A stretch of DNA of 64,000 nt from Acanthacorydalis orientalis (GCA_034766995.1 CM068322.1:7934589-7998588), one strand, 5' to 3'. Shown: positions 47,845 to 62,100, counted from the first letter of the stretch. The notes: generated from the letters alone by a model not told the origin. Made by a program: numbers and translations.

Positions 47845-49112
47845 CGATGGTAAAGTGATAAGTATCAGTGTTTGACAAGAAAAAACAATTTTTTGAGCAT
47901 TTTTTTTTTATTTTTCAAGGTAATCTCCATTTAGCTCGATGCACTTAGTCTAACGCATTTTCAATTTTATTATCCCTTCTGAATAGTACGGTATATCAAA
48001 CTCCTCAAAATAAGCACTTACAACAGCGATGATTTCCAAATTTGATGCAAATCATTTACCTCATAGCTATTTCTTCAAGTTTGGAAACAGGAAAAAATCA
48101 TACGGTACCAAATCTGAAGACTATCATGGCTGTGGTAGCAATTCGTAGTGTAATACATGACATTTTTCCATCGTAATTGTTCATTTGTGTGATGGTGCAT
48201 TGTTGTAATGGAAGAGCACTTTTTTCGTTGACAAATGAGGACGTTTTTTCTTGATTTCATCATTCAGCTGGTCCAATAATGATGCATAGCAGGCCCCTGT
48301 AATTATTTTCCCTTATTCAAGATAGTCGATTAGCATGATCCAATGACTTTTGTTTTCTTTGATACACATTCACCCGGAGAAGTCCATTGTTTTGACGACT
48401 CTTTCGTTTCAGGTGTCTGATGATGGAACCATGTTTCATCAACGGTTATGTATCGATGCAAAAATTCATGTCGATTACCTTTAAATATCGTTAAAAACTT
48501 CTTTGAAATGTTAATTCGAATGCGTTTTTGGCCGATTGTGAGCAAACGTAGCACCCATTTAGTGGATAGCTTTTCTATATCTAAATGTTCATGTAAGATG
48601 TTCTGTACACGTTCATCTGAGATGCTTACTATCTCAACTATCTCATGTACTTTGATTCTTCGGTCATTTTTTTAAATGACCGAAGAATCAATTGGTTTTA
48701 ATGTCATTGGTTTTGCCAGTCATAGTTCAGCAGTCGCCTTAATTGGACGACTTGGACGTTTTTCGTCACAAACGCTTGTACGACCACGTTTAAATTCATT
48801 GAACCAATATCAGACGGTTGTCATTGAAGGTGCAGAGTCCCGTTATTCCGCGTGTAACTTTTCATTAATTTCTCCACACCTTTTCCCATTCAAAAACAGA
48901 AATCTAATCACTGATCGGTACTGAATTTTTTCCGTAGTTAAAAAGAATAATAGGTGTTTACCTTGAATGACTGTTGAAACCAAGCTGATTAACGTATTGT
49001 GCTCAAACTTTAACAGTATTAGTTTGAAAGATAATGCTGTCAAAAGGCATTGCAGTTTGCTATTAGTGGTGCTATCTATTGTCAAATACGGGTAATTATC
49101 ACTCTACCTTCG
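47845..49112 (-). mobile_element. mariner element (family G), decayed
   Basis: 1268 bp. The left end reads CGATGGTAAAGTGATAAGTA and the reverse complement of the right end reads CGAAGGTAGAGTGATAATTA. Similarity continues for about 35 bp to TTTGACAA. TA is kept on the right (49113-49114). On the minus strand, mariner pieces are recognisable: LLTIGQKRIRINISKKFLTI, then YITVDETWFHHQTPETKESS (first catalytic Asp) and SKQWTSPGE at 48554-48330. Further pieces are KRKKCSSITTMHHHT and a worn C-terminal half. Many stops and frameshifts. The solo end at 39256 belongs to the same family. Confidence 0.8.
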
Positions 49113-49132
49113 TACTTTCGTTAAGGCTGGTT

Positions 49133-49527
49133 TACATTAGAATAATAAGCGGTAAAGTTTACCAGTCTAGTTTTTCTTTAAATGTCTACTCTACCAGTAT
49201 CTACAGTTTGGTCCATTTACATAAAGCTACTGGTTTGGTAGAGAAGAGTTTAGTTTTAAGTTTAAAACGACCAATCACCAACCTCCATAAATAAAAACAA
49301 AATTTGTAATACACATTTCGTGTCCTACTACTCGACTCTATTGCAGTAATTGCGGTAAATTTGTAGTGGTGAAAGAGGCTAGTAGAGTGTACTATTCCAC
49401 ACGTGCTATCCATTCTACTCACTACCAGCCTTAGTACTCTATTTTCATTATCCCAAAGTGTTTACATTATGCTAAAAACTGGATAGTACGCACTCTACCG
49501 CTTACTATCCTAATGTAAACCAGGCCT
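49133..49527. mobile_element. PIF/Harbinger-like MITE
   Basis: About 395 bp. The left end reads AAGGCTGGTTTACATTAGAA and the reverse complement of the right end AGGCCTGGTTTACATTAGGA, similar over about 32 bp up to AAGCGGTA. The left flank is TTA-like; the right flank reads TCA. It begins only 20 bp beyond the end of the mariner at 47845-49112. No coding frame. Confidence 0.78.
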
Positions 49528-51048
49528 CACTATTTTTATATCTGTATTAAGTGTTTTATTTTGTTTTTGTACTAGTAACCATTTTTTTTTCTTAGTTTTA
49601 CACAGACATTTATAATAGTTATGTATTAAAAATACTAAATACTAAATATTGCTGAAAGTCTAAGAAAATCTATAAGGAGATTATTATTTAAACAAGCTAT
49701 TAATAAAGCAGTTCAAATATTTACTTTTTTTGAAAATGTTCAAAATTGATGAGGAGAGTGATGATGAGGAGAATTTAAAGAAAGGCTCCTCATATTAAAT
49801 AGTTCAATTAGAAAATTTTCCAATAGAACAGACAAGATCGTTAGAAAATTTATCCCCATCGCTGAAAATAAGGATGTATTTCTTTGAATTATAACCGTAC
49901 AGAAGTCCAAGTTCGATACGTATTTGTGACAATCGTTTTCTAATTCAGGGATGAGATGTCCCTGAAACTTAAACGCAGATACATAAAATTTTAAAGTAAT
50001 TCGATTGTCAGCGTGTTTAGTTCTAGAAAATATAATTTTAATAGAACTATAGAAAATTAAATTAAAATTAAATCTCTGAAAATATGCCAATGTATCAAAT
50101 ATTCTTTCAATATTTGGCATTTTTTTATTTCTGTGCGAACGAAAATATAATTAACTGAATTTCAATGTTGATTTTTTATATTTTTATTTTACATTGTATT
50201 TAATTGTATATTAGCTATAACCTAAATATAAAAAAATAATCTGCAAGTTCAGGAGAGTATGATCAATGGCCGATAACATTTTCTGATTTCACTGATAACA
50301 AAGGATAATATTTTTTTGGTATAATTCTGGTTTCAAAATCGATGCCACTGTTTTTCTCAGTCTAAAATGAACTTGATTTCTCACATTACTATATAAAATC
50401 GAATTTTCATCTCCACTAATGAGGTGATTTAAAAATTGTTTCAATTATTGGAGATTGCGACTAAATGTAATATACTTTTGCTCAGAAGTAAATGGTACCC
50501 AACTGTTAAATTTTAAAATCAAAATCATTGACTGTAATTTGGTACATTTGTAATACTGGATGGTGAGTTATCTTCTTACTTTTGTAGATGTTAAAAAATG
50601 ATATATCTTGATAATTATCCGTAAATGTTCATTATTAATTTTGAAAACCCTTTTTTATTTCAATTTATTTTGTAAAAGGACTTTACCGGAACGAATTTTT
50701 GTAAACCGCCTTTGATGTATCTCTGTGTTTTGTAATATTATCTGCACAAAATACTTTATACAAAAATGCCCTCTTACCGCATTCTTGCCTTTTGGACATT
50801 CATAAATTATACGATGTTAAAGGTATTTTATCTTTTTTCTACTACATCTTATTTCCATAAATAAGCGTATGAAAATAAACTTAATCGACATACTGAATTA
50901 TAAAATTGTATTTTTAAATTATTCGAAGTGAAGATACGAAATAGAAACTTTACAAATTCTATGTAAAAAAGGTACAGCTTTTAATATTTGAAAAAAAAAA
51001 TGTGAATATATAATACATGCTTGATATAAGCCATTACTCTTATATACA
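49528..51048. other. Non-coding, nothing recognised
   Basis: AT-rich. A 126-codon minus-strand frame at 49740-50120 has no recognisable domain and is not supported as a gene. Confidence 0.45.
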
Positions 51049-51617
51049 TTAGGTTGATAGGAAAATAACTCTGTTTTTGTTTTTTGAATTCTAATCTTAA
51101 TTTTTTCAATGAAAGTGTCATTTCATCGTGTTCATGTTAATATCATTTTAAAGTGATTCTTTCTGTCTGTATTTTAGTAACATTAACATTGGTTTTATTA
51201 ATTATTTTGCTTCAAATTAGGCTATTGAATTAAAGATGGAAAATAAACAAATAACAGCTTTTTTGCATGGGTTCAAAACGGGTGGTAAAGCAGCAGAAAA
51301 TTTTCGTAAACGAAACGATGTTTTTGGTGTGGGTATTGTTAAGAAACGTACGATGCAATAGTGGCTCCAAAAATTTTGTGCTGGGGACGAGAGCCTTGAA
51401 GATGAAGGTCGCAGGCGTCCTTCTTCAGTTCATAATTACCAACTGAAGGTGTCAGTTGAATCAGAACCACGCACAACAATTCGAGAGCTTGCACAAAAGT
51501 TAGTCTTTAGTCATTCAACATTTCAGGACCACTTAAAACAGCTAGGAAAATCAAAAAAGAGAAAAATGTATATTAATTTGAAGGTTATAAACTGCAATTA
51601 TTTTTCTACCAACCGTA
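51049..51617 (+). mobile_element. mariner-derived MITE with HTH-only coding remnant (family C, copy 2)
   Basis: About 569 bp. The left end reads TTAGGTTGATAGGAAAATAA and the reverse complement of the right end TACGGTTGGTAGAAAAATAA. From ATG 51236 the plus strand encodes MENKQITAFLHGFKTGGKAA, ..KRTMQ.WLQKFCAGDESLED, then SEPRTTIRELAQKLVFSHST and DHLKQLGKSKKRK, both HTH motifs of a mariner transposase. One stop lies between them (Trp to stop at 51360). The sequence then goes directly to the 3' end, as in copy 1. Confidence 0.85.
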
Positions 51618-52751
51618 TTGTTCTAATTAACTTATTTTCATATTGTTCTAGGTTCTCGACAATATTGGGTAAAATTTATTTAAATTATTATTTAAATTAT
51701 AAACATATTTCATTAGAATACAGGTTGATTTAATACAATCATATGCTCCATTTTGCAATTTAGTCGTTCTGTCGGGACAGTTATAGTAAATTGTAAATAA
51801 ATAGTAAATTGAAGAACAAAAAGTTAGTGCTAAAGACACCTTCTGCATACGTAGCTACCGTTCACTGTTATTTGGACCGATAAGAACGATTCCGCAAGAG
51901 TATTTGTGACGCTACACTTTGTGGCTTCACAACGGATATTAACAACACGTTTTTGTTAGTATATCCGTTCAAACAACGCTTATATAAATGTAAGTATTGA
52001 TTGGAGCCACATTTTGTGGTGAAGAAAACGCTGATATAAAATTGCTCTGATGGTCCTGATAACTAGTTACAGCGTGATACCATGATGAGTCAACTCTATC
52101 TCTGTCCGTATATGCTCAAAAAACTTACCATGCACCATCATTTTTCTCAGGATTGTCATCTTGTTTCTTTTTTTTAAACAGAGAAACTCAAGATGCTCTC
52201 AGACTCTTAATTTTGGTTTACTCTTGAGACTGAAAAGAAATACTCACGTTTCATCTCCGATCCAAGAGCAGATCGAGTGAGACAATCACGCCTGAAAGAC
52301 ACATCATTTTACCGTCAAAGTTCTGACTTCTTGATCTCGACTTTTTGATAAGTGCTTCGACGCACGTGATTACTAGGTTAAAATACACTGAATATGTCTA
52401 TATTACACATTTTATATGCGCATTACTTGTTATTCAAGTTTAAAAAATAATAAATGCTATTCTCTTACATTTCCTCACAAAATATTTCTACACTGGGGTC
52501 ATTGTAAGATTTAAAACTTGTTGTGATGCTAATTTCGCAAAATTTATTTAACAGCCATAATGTTTTGTGTAAAATTAGTGTTTTTTAATATTTTTTCATT
52601 TCATTAGCATACGTCTTAATATGTAGACATAAATAATTCATAATGGAAAAATGCAATACATTTCAAATGCCTTTTTCCATTAAATATCACACTTTCATTA
52701 AATGTTAATTTCATTACAGTTGTACACATCGACAATAACTATATGAGCAAC

Positions 52752-52752
<1 letters not shown>
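51618..52752. other. Non-coding, nothing recognised
   Basis: No supportable gene or repeat. Confidence 0.45.
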
Positions 52753-52809
<57 letters not shown>

Positions 52810-52824
52810 CTATATGTATATATG

Positions 52825-52910
<86 letters not shown>
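52753..52910. repeat. (TA)n/(TATG)n tract where a mariner end should be
   Basis: About 160 bp of TA with TATG interruptions. It directly abuts the internal sequence of mariner A2 and takes the place of that element's last 34 or so bases. Confidence 0.93.
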
Positions 52911-54925
<2,015 letters not shown>

Positions 54926-55163
54926 CTTTTTGTATGCTTGTTTACTTGTATGACCAAATACGAAAGTAATACAACATTATAATGACCTAAATTCTATTGA
55001 ACATGATATAGAATCATAAAATATATTTACTATACATGTATTATATAATGTAATAATAATACGCCACTACTAAAGACAAATGTGTACAGCAGTAAATTTT
55101 CCTTCATGGTAAACTTATCGCTTATTGTATATTACCTGTTTTACTGTTTTGATTTAGACGTTA

Positions 55164-55700
55164 AATGCTACGTTGGTCCCTGGAGACCGACACTAAACGT
55201 TATATTCAGGTGGAATCGGTCCTTAGGGACCGACAGTATCATATTTAAAAAATAATTCTTTACAATTCATATAATATTAAAAAATATGTTTACACTTTTT
55301 TAATGGATTTTGCTGAAATATTTTAAACAAAAACGAGGTTTTCCTTTACAAGTATTACAAAAATTTATGATTTTCTGGGAATATTTCTAGCTATTTGTCT
55401 TCCAAATTTTTTTGAGTTAGTTTCATAGCATTCCTTATAGACTTTTCGGACTTTGTGTACTTCCCCTTGTTTTTTTTTCTCTAATTGATGACGAGTTCTT
55501 GAATTGGTAGAGCGTTTTGTGAAGTTTCTTCATCCGGGTATTGCGTAAGAGAAACAGTCAGAGATGGTAAAAATAAATCACTTGATGTATCACTTTCTTC
55601 CCCCAATTAAAATTTTAAGTCTTATGTGCAACAAATACTATTTGAAATAATCAATAAATCACTGAAATTTATAGAACACAACTTTGTGGAGGTGACTGAG
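55164..55700 (-). mobile_element. piggyBac-like fragment, C-terminal end
   Basis: It begins at TTAA (55163-55166) with ATGCTACGTTGGTCCC and two nearby palindromes (GGTCCCTGGAGACC; CGGTCCTTAGGGACCG). On the minus strand just inside, the frame reads NFCNTCKGKPRFCLKYFSKI, the Cys-rich end of a piggyBac transposase (C..C..KP..C...CF..YH). Further upstream coding is too worn to follow and the other end was not found. The limits are approximate. Confidence 0.55.
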
Positions 55701-56184
55701 CGGAATGAATTAAAATTTTCTTTTCCTAAATAATTCTTTATTGCCTCGTGGCTTTTGTCTGACTGTCTTCCTTTGTTCATGTATTACCTAAACGGAAAAT
55801 CAAACAAAATCGGCTTCACGTTTAAGTTGTTAAGAAAGATACAAGAGTAAGGAACAATTGTAGAGTACACGATTTCAAATCATTCTGTTTTTACACCTCT
55901 ATCAGAAGTAGAATATAAGCTCATATCTTTTTTATAGTTTTCTGTTTAATTTATAATTATAATGGTTATTATCAGTGTATTGAATTCAGATGTCGGGGCT
56001 GAATGATTTTTTATTCCCTGACACCAAGCACCTCATGGAGTGAGGTTCACTCCAAAGATACCTTTTTCTTGAGTGTACATATGACCACGACAGCTTTTAC
56101 ATGAATAACAACAGTTTTGTAACCAAAAGAATTCTTTATTTCCACACACTCTGTGCTGACTATATTCACACACGATGCGGTCGG
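55701..56184. other. Non-coding, nothing firmly recognised
   Basis: Between the piggyBac and hAT pieces. It may belong to either; I see no gene. Confidence 0.4.
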
Positions 56185-56488
56185 TCATGACGCTTGCTTA
56201 TGCACTGACTGATATTTTTTACATTTTAAATCCACATCCCTTAGCACCCTCGCCCGCTCAGCGTAATGGTTCCAGTTCACAGATGTGCCATGAATCAGTT
56301 GACCAGTCAGTAAAATATCCTTAACAATCAGTATAAAGTAATTTAAATAAGCTATTTTCGAATATAAATAAAATACCTTTTTTCGCTCACTAAACTTTTT
56401 TTTGGTGTTTTTTTTTGTCTGCGGCCCGCAGACTTTTTTAAACTGAATTTGGTAGCCCATGTTCATATATGAGTTTGACACCACTGGT
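56185..56488 (-). mobile_element. hAT-type element fragment, one end present
   Basis: On the minus strand it starts CAGTGGTGTCAAACTCATAT, a typical hAT end, then runs through a palindromic GTCTGCGGGCCGCAGAC (56417-56433). A minus-strand open frame of 99 codons (56484-56185) starts within this end and has no recognisable transposase domain. The matching second end was not found, so the left limit is arbitrary. Confidence 0.55.
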
Positions 56489-56489
56489 A

Positions 56490-57168
56490 TACAGCATTGA
56501 TATTGTTAAATGTCAAATATGAGAAATATGATGTATAATTAACAATTTGGTATTATGAAAAAACGCTTACGAAATGGGAAGGTTTGAACATATTAGTGTA
56601 GTGAAAAGTGAAAATTTTCCTACCACTTTTAAATGAACTTAAAATATGTGTACGTGTGTGCGTTTTTTTTTAAAAAAATATTGAAATGAATTGTATAGGT
56701 CGGGTCATATTTATCCCATACTTATCTTGTTTCCAGATAATTCACTTCAAAGTATGTTTGTGAAAAAATGTTATTGTCATCATAATCAGTTATAGAAGAC
56801 TTTTCTTTTAAGTCAATTAAACAAAAAATATAAACTAGATGCAAATAAAAAAACAGCTATTTAACATGTATTTACAACTAAAATTATTGTTGGTTAGGCA
56901 TTTATGGAAGAAACAAATCATAAGTGATGTGAACAAAAATATACATGAGCAAATTAGTTAATTTTTAATTAAAAAAAATACGAATGAAAGTATTTATTAG
57001 CTATTATAATAATTTTACTTTTTCCAACTAATGAAATTTTAGAAAGGGGATACATTCTTGATTCATTGTTAAACATAATAATTTATGATTTCTATTCTTG
57101 AGTTTTGTTTGTTAGATCAATCGGTTGATGTATCTATTAATACAAATACGTAATAACTTTTTACTGTA

Positions 57169-57169
<1 letters not shown>
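56490..57169. other. Non-coding, nothing recognised
   Basis: AT-rich spacer. Confidence 0.5.
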
Positions 57170-57258
<89 letters not shown>

Positions 57259-57272
57259 AGAGAGAGAGAGAT
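57170..57272. repeat. (TA)n tract followed by (AG)n
   Basis: TA repeat with one GGATT interruption, then a short AG run. Confidence 0.93.
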
Positions 57273-57442
57273 TGGTCGAAGGAGTATGTACAAAAGAAAA
57301 AGTATTAAATATTATATTTGAATGAGATAGAAAAATTTAACATAAATTGTATACTTTAACGAAACGGAACGAAATAAATTATTCCATTAATGTTTGTTAT
57401 CTACGAACTGATAATTAATATTGTTCTTACTTGTTAATATTA

Positions 57443-58698
57443 GGGGTACCGGAAAGTAAACCATTATTTTATAGTACAACATAAAACTTTCTTTTTTTTT
57501 AAATTTTTATTACATAATATTATAAAATATAATTTCCATCATTATTAATAACCTCTTCTCATCGGTTTTGCAAATTTTCAATCCCTTTTTTTTTAAAAAA
57601 AACTTCCTGGTTTCGGATCAGAATAGATGATTAAGTGATTTTCTATTTCGGCCATGTTACGGAATTTTTTATCTCTTAAAGTGTGTTCCATAGACTGAAA
57701 GAGATGGTAACCGGAAGGAGAGAGGTCTGGCGAATATGACGCGTGTTGTAGAACTTCGCAATTCAGCTCTCGAATTTTTTCGCGTGTCATTCTTGCTATA
57801 TGAGGGGTGAGTTATCATGGTGAAAAATTACTCCTTTTCGGTTGACAAAATTTGTACGTTTATCCTTCAACTTTTGGTTTATTCTCTCTAATTGTTAACA
57901 ATACACCTCTGAGGTAATTGTTTCATCCGATTTTAACAGCTCAAAGTAAATGATCCCGTGTATGTCCCACCAGATATATGGAAGGACCTTTCATAACATT
58001 AAACCTGGTTTAGGAGTTGAAATGGATGTTTGATTTTTCGAAAGACATTGTTTTTTTGACTTATGTTGTCATTAACTATCCACTTTTCGTCCCCAGCTAC
58101 GAGTTGTGGCAAAAAAAGATGAATTCTTTGCCATGACAACAAAAAACTGCACGTGTTTATTCACTCTTCTTTGTTAACTCTACATATGACATCCAAACAC
58201 CCATCCTATTCACTTTCCCGGTCCGTTCTAAATTCTCCTGCACTGTGGTTCAGGGAGTTCCGAGTTTCTGGAATAATTCATTGATGGTTTGACGAGGAAC
58301 GGATTCGACCGGGGATTTTATAACACGCGTTCGTCAAAATTTGAAGTTGGTCCTGATTTGGGAGGATCCTTTAAATTCCGATTATCCGATTTGAACTTTC
58401 GAAAACATGATTGGCATCAGTTTACTGTCAAGACTTCCCCGTAAATCCATTAATGGCCTTTGCGGCCTTGAATCCCCGATCATAAAAAGGAGCATGCAAT
58501 GTTTCATGTGTTCTTTGTTGGTTTCGGGCTTAGAAATTTTATCCTTAATAACAAAATAAGATTCATCGTGCAAAAATAAAGTCAATAAATAGTTCTCAAA
58601 AAAAAAACATACGAAGGTGTTCGTACACTCTACCGTGTACGGACACAAACTAACTCAAACAACAGTATATAAAATAATGATTTACTTTCCGGTATCCC
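57443..58698 (-). mobile_element. mariner element (family H), decayed
   Basis: 1256 bp. The left end reads GGGGTACCGGAAAGTAAACC and the reverse complement of the right end GGGATACCGGAAAGTAAATC, with continued similarity to ATTATTTTATA. TA flanks both sides (57441-57442 and 58699-58700). Minus-strand pieces include AGDEKWIVNDN (first Asp), YIWWDIHGIIYFELLKSDET, VIFHHDNS (second Asp) and, at 57790-57593, EKIRELNCEVLQHASYSPDL with SPSGYHLF, where the third catalytic Asp is Gly. A tail reading EEVINNDGNYIL closes the frame. Stops and frameshifts are frequent. Confidence 0.85.
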
Positions 58699-58700
58699 TA

Positions 58701-59576
58701 ATATTATCGTTGTTGAATCGTGAAATATCATGAAATATTATTCTAAAAGTAAATTAAAAATGTAAATTAAACGCTTCTTTGTTTAATAAAACGAATAAGT
58801 TCTATATAGATAATATTTTTATTGCTGAATGTTGTTTGGTTTTAGAATGTTATTTATTCTTTTTTTATTTGTTACGGCAAATAAACTTGTCTCGTAAAAA
58901 AATTCAATGAAAATATAAGTCGGGGAAATGTTATTTTATTGTTAAATTATTAGATACATTCGAAATCGCTATGTTTACAAACATTCACTACATCAACATA
59001 TTGTTTGATGAGAGCCATATTTATTATCCTTTTATCTTTGACTATAAACTATGTTAGTGTTTTTGGCAGGATGCCCGCTTCCTAAATATCAATACAAAAA
59101 AGATATCAATTGTTATTTTCGCGACACTCGATATTGATTTTGTCTTTTGAATATATCAGTTCAAGTAAAATCGAATTCAAGTAATTAATTCTTTGGTTTG
59201 ATACAAAACGTTAATCAAAGAACGTTAAAAGTTAAATAAGGAACGTTAATCGATTCGAATATACGATTATTCACATCGGCACATTCAAGGAATCGATATT
59301 GAATCCCGATCATTGTTAGTTGCAGACTACTATGTCATTCTCGTTAATTTCGTGCAAATTGCGATAATGACATCGTCGTATATTGTCAATTACACAGTAT
59401 TATCGATGATACAATCTGCTCGGCATACAGTGTCCCAAACATATTTTAAATTTTAGCTTGAAATCGTTTGTGTCGATGCGATTTTGTATAAAGACATTTA
59501 ATTTTACTAAAGTTCATTTGCATTAAGTACGAGGTCCGCTGCACAATAGTGATTGTTTGTTTTTTATTATTTTCAG
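58701..59576. other. Probable 3' end of a stan 5' intron
   Basis: No repeats of note. The sequence ends in a pyrimidine-rich run (TTTTTTATTATTTTCAG), a good 3' splice site at 59575-59576. No coding sequence is seen. Confidence 0.55.
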
Positions 59577-59693
59577 ATAACCGACAACGATGACAAGACC
59601 GTCACCTCGTATATCAAGTATCGAAGTTCGCACGGTCCGGAGATAATATGAATCCGCCGGATACGTGGTTCGTGAAACGCCGTGAAATAAATC
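59577..59693 (+). other. stan 5' UTR portion of the first coding exon
   Basis: 117 bp between the splice acceptor and the start codon. It contains two short upstream ORFs. An in-frame TAA at 59688-59690 rules out an upstream in-frame start within this exon. At least one further non-coding exon must lie to the left, outside what I can identify. Confidence 0.7.
59590..59646 (+). promoter_or_regulatory. Upstream ORF 1 in stan 5' UTR
   Basis: ATG at 59590 opens 18 codons and stops at 59644-59646 (TAA), before the main start. It begins 13 bp after the splice junction. Confidence 0.6.
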
Positions 59694-59701
59694 ATGTTTA
59701 A
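59648..59701 (+). promoter_or_regulatory. Upstream ORF 2, overlapping the stan start codon
   Basis: ATG at 59648 opens 17 codons and stops with TAA at 59699-59701. It therefore overlaps the main ATG (59694) in a different frame. Such an overlap could lower translation of the main frame. Confidence 0.6.
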
Positions 59702-61196
59702 ACGGCAGGCACCAATGCCTGGAACGATACACGAATTGACGAAGCAAGTTTTAATTTTTCTCATCGCGCTTTCATTCTTTCCGTTCGGAGTTCCGTACTT
59801 GCTGATCGTAGACGAAAATCAGCCCCCAGGCCAAGTGATATTTAACGCTTCCGTGCACAAGCTCGGCTCCGAAAGACATTACAAAATCAATCACCATCGT
59901 TCTGCGGGCTTCGTGCAACGGATCTTGCATGTCGATCCGAACGACGGCCGCGTTACGCTCAAAGAGAGTCTGCAGTGTAATGGACTGTACTATCCGAATT
60001 TGTTCACCTTGTATGTCGATTCGACGTCGAATCGACTCAGAAGCATAGACTATTACAGCTTGCCTCTGAGGATATTTGTGATAGGCAAGGAATGTGGCGG
60101 TGCATCTCCCAACGACTTCGGCGTGTCGTTCGGACCCGAAGGCCTAGGATACTACGCGGACATCTACGACGACGACGAGTACGAGAACAGACGGAGGAGA
60201 AGCGTGCAGCAAGGTGTCAACAGTTACGACAACCACAGGTCGAGACGGGACTTGTTCCAGAAGATCGGTTACTCCGAAGACCTCGAATCGTTAAGGAGGC
60301 AAAAGTTCTACAACACGTTTAGATCGCGCAACAAGCGAAACACGTTCGATGAACGGTACCGTCCGATGCGTTCGAGGATATCTCAGGCGAAGAAGTGGAT
60401 TTCAGAGACGTACGCGTCGTTCGCGATACCGACGCCGGACAAGTGGCAGAAAATCTGCTTGCGAAAGTCGCAGTTTTTGAACTCGATCGATGCGTTCATG
60501 CCGAAAACGATCGTTCAGCACTGTTCCGTCGTGTACGTCGACGTCGACGACGACAGGTTCAGAATCGAAGAGTCGCAGGGCGACTTGGTCGCCAGTAAGG
60601 ACGTTTGCATCGCGGAATCTATGTGGAAAGTTGTGATTTTGTTCGACACGCGGTGCCGTGATACGAGGCTAATCGACTCGGAACATCGGCTGAAAATCGT
60701 CTATCACCACCAGGAATTCAATGACACGGACATCGCGAAGCGAGTCCGGAGGGAGTTGAGAAACCAGTCTCCGTTCTTCGAACAGCCGCTTTACGTGGCC
60801 AGCGTACTGGAGGAATGCGATCCAGGCGTCGTCGTCACGACGGTTAAGGCTCGCGATCCAGAGAACAGTCCCGTGACATACTCGATGATCAGCCTTTTGG
60901 ATTCGCGCTCTCAGTCGATGTTCGACATCGATGCTAAAGTCGGAACGGTCACCACGAACGTGAAACTGGACCGCGAGCTCGTCGACGTTCATTATTTCCG
61001 AGTGACTGCCGTTGACGACAGCTTCCCGCCGAGGTCCGGTACGACGACGTTACAGATCAATGTCTTGGATGCGAACGACCACAGTCCGGTGTTCGAGATG
61101 AACGAGTACGACGCGAGCATTCGCGAGGGCGTGAGCGTCGGAACCACAGTGTTAACGATCAAAGCGTCGGATCAGGACGTTGGGAAGAACGCCGAG
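59694..61196 (+). CDS. stan: starry night (flamingo/CELSR) seven-pass cadherin, first coding exon
   Basis: Encodes residues 1-501 of the planar cell polarity cadherin Starry night, which forms homophilic bridges between neighbouring cells and organises Frizzled and Van Gogh at opposite junctions. Residues 19-38 are hydrophobic (VLIFLIALSFFPFG) and form the signal peptide. Next is the insect Stan N-terminal region (ENQPPGQVIFNAS, RLRSIDYYSLPLRI). A basic stretch follows with furin-like sites RRRRS at 166-170 and RNKRN at 212-216. EC1 spans about 360-465: the EE calcium pair at 373-374, LDRE at 425-428 and LDANDH at 458-463. EC2 begins at 464 (YDASIREGVSVGTTVLTI). The match to the insect Stan cadherin repeats is strong (SPVTYSMISLLDSRSQS, YFRVTAVDDSFPPRSGTT). 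The start is the first in-frame ATG after an in-frame stop. The exon ends in phase 0 at the donor GAG|GTCAGT; reading on would give a false stop in the intron. Confidence 0.93.
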
Positions 61197-61945
61197 GTCA
61201 GTACACATACTTGCCATCATTTATTTTATATTTATAGAAACGCATGAAAACACGAAACTTGTTTTGAATTTATCGAGGTTTTTTTTTATTTTCTTACGCA
61301 TTTCTTATTTTTTATTATTATTATTATTATTGAATATATTTATTTATTCACGGATGTAACTTGAATTCTGCACTGTACAGGCGCAAAAATTACATACTAA
61401 TTTTATTGTGTTTATTCTTCTGTACTATAATTATAATGAGATAGATGCTAATTATAAATGCCTTAACTATACAACAGATATTCAGTATCACAGTTTTTTT
61501 TAATTGTGCATATGTGCTTGGATACAGGTCTTATATTTTCTTAGTTTTATATATCTTGTTTTTTTTTTTATTATTATTGCTATTACGTCGTTGCATATAA
61601 AATAGCTGATTTTTTAGTAAAATTTTATATCTTCGGTAACAACTTTAAATTTGAGCGATCAAAAGTTATGAAACGATCAATCCTGAATACCTTTTAATTT
61701 CTATTTCATTACTATTTTTTTCCTCTGCTGAGAATCAATTCAAATCCTTGAAGAAGAGGTAATCAGTTGATAACAAATTCAGAGAATAAGATGGGTTTTG
61801 AATGTTTTCGTCTAGTGATTGTTACAGTTTCTGGACTGTCGCCCTTTATAAGACATACGAGACAAGCGTAGTCCAGAAGCAATATAATACCCCATGTCTG
61901 TCAATTAGTATAGACTGCTTCTTAGATAATTTGTCTTACATTTAT

Positions 61946-62100
61946 TAACCCTTTCATTCTTAACACCAATTTTAGTCGGTGTCCATGCAAGGATCCGTGG
62001 ATAAGACTGCCGACTATAGTCGGCATCCACGTAACGAACTGTGGATTGTAGCGTCGACTATGTCGGCTTTTGGATCTTTGCAATCGATTTTCTTGATCGA
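61946..62100. repeat. Possible piggyBac-type MITE end with perfect 16-bp palindrome
   Basis: TTAACCCTTTCATTC resembles a piggyBac-type terminal sequence. Downstream lie repeated TAGTCGG(C/T) motifs and the perfect palindrome GCCGACTATAGTCGGC (62009-62024). The second end was not found, so the call is tentative. Confidence 0.45.

Noticed and set aside
56000..56180. Minus-strand Cys-rich stretch downstream of the hAT end
   Set aside because: It is read only out of frame with its neighbours, has no start or family resemblance, and is probably chance.
60669..60992. 107-codon minus-strand frame inside the stan exon
   Set aside because: It is antisense to a well-supported cadherin reading frame in GC-rich coding DNA.
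61197..61247. Extension of the stan frame past 61196 to a stop at 61247
   Set aside because: A consensus donor at 61197 and exact cadherin continuity with the exon at 63406 show it is intron.
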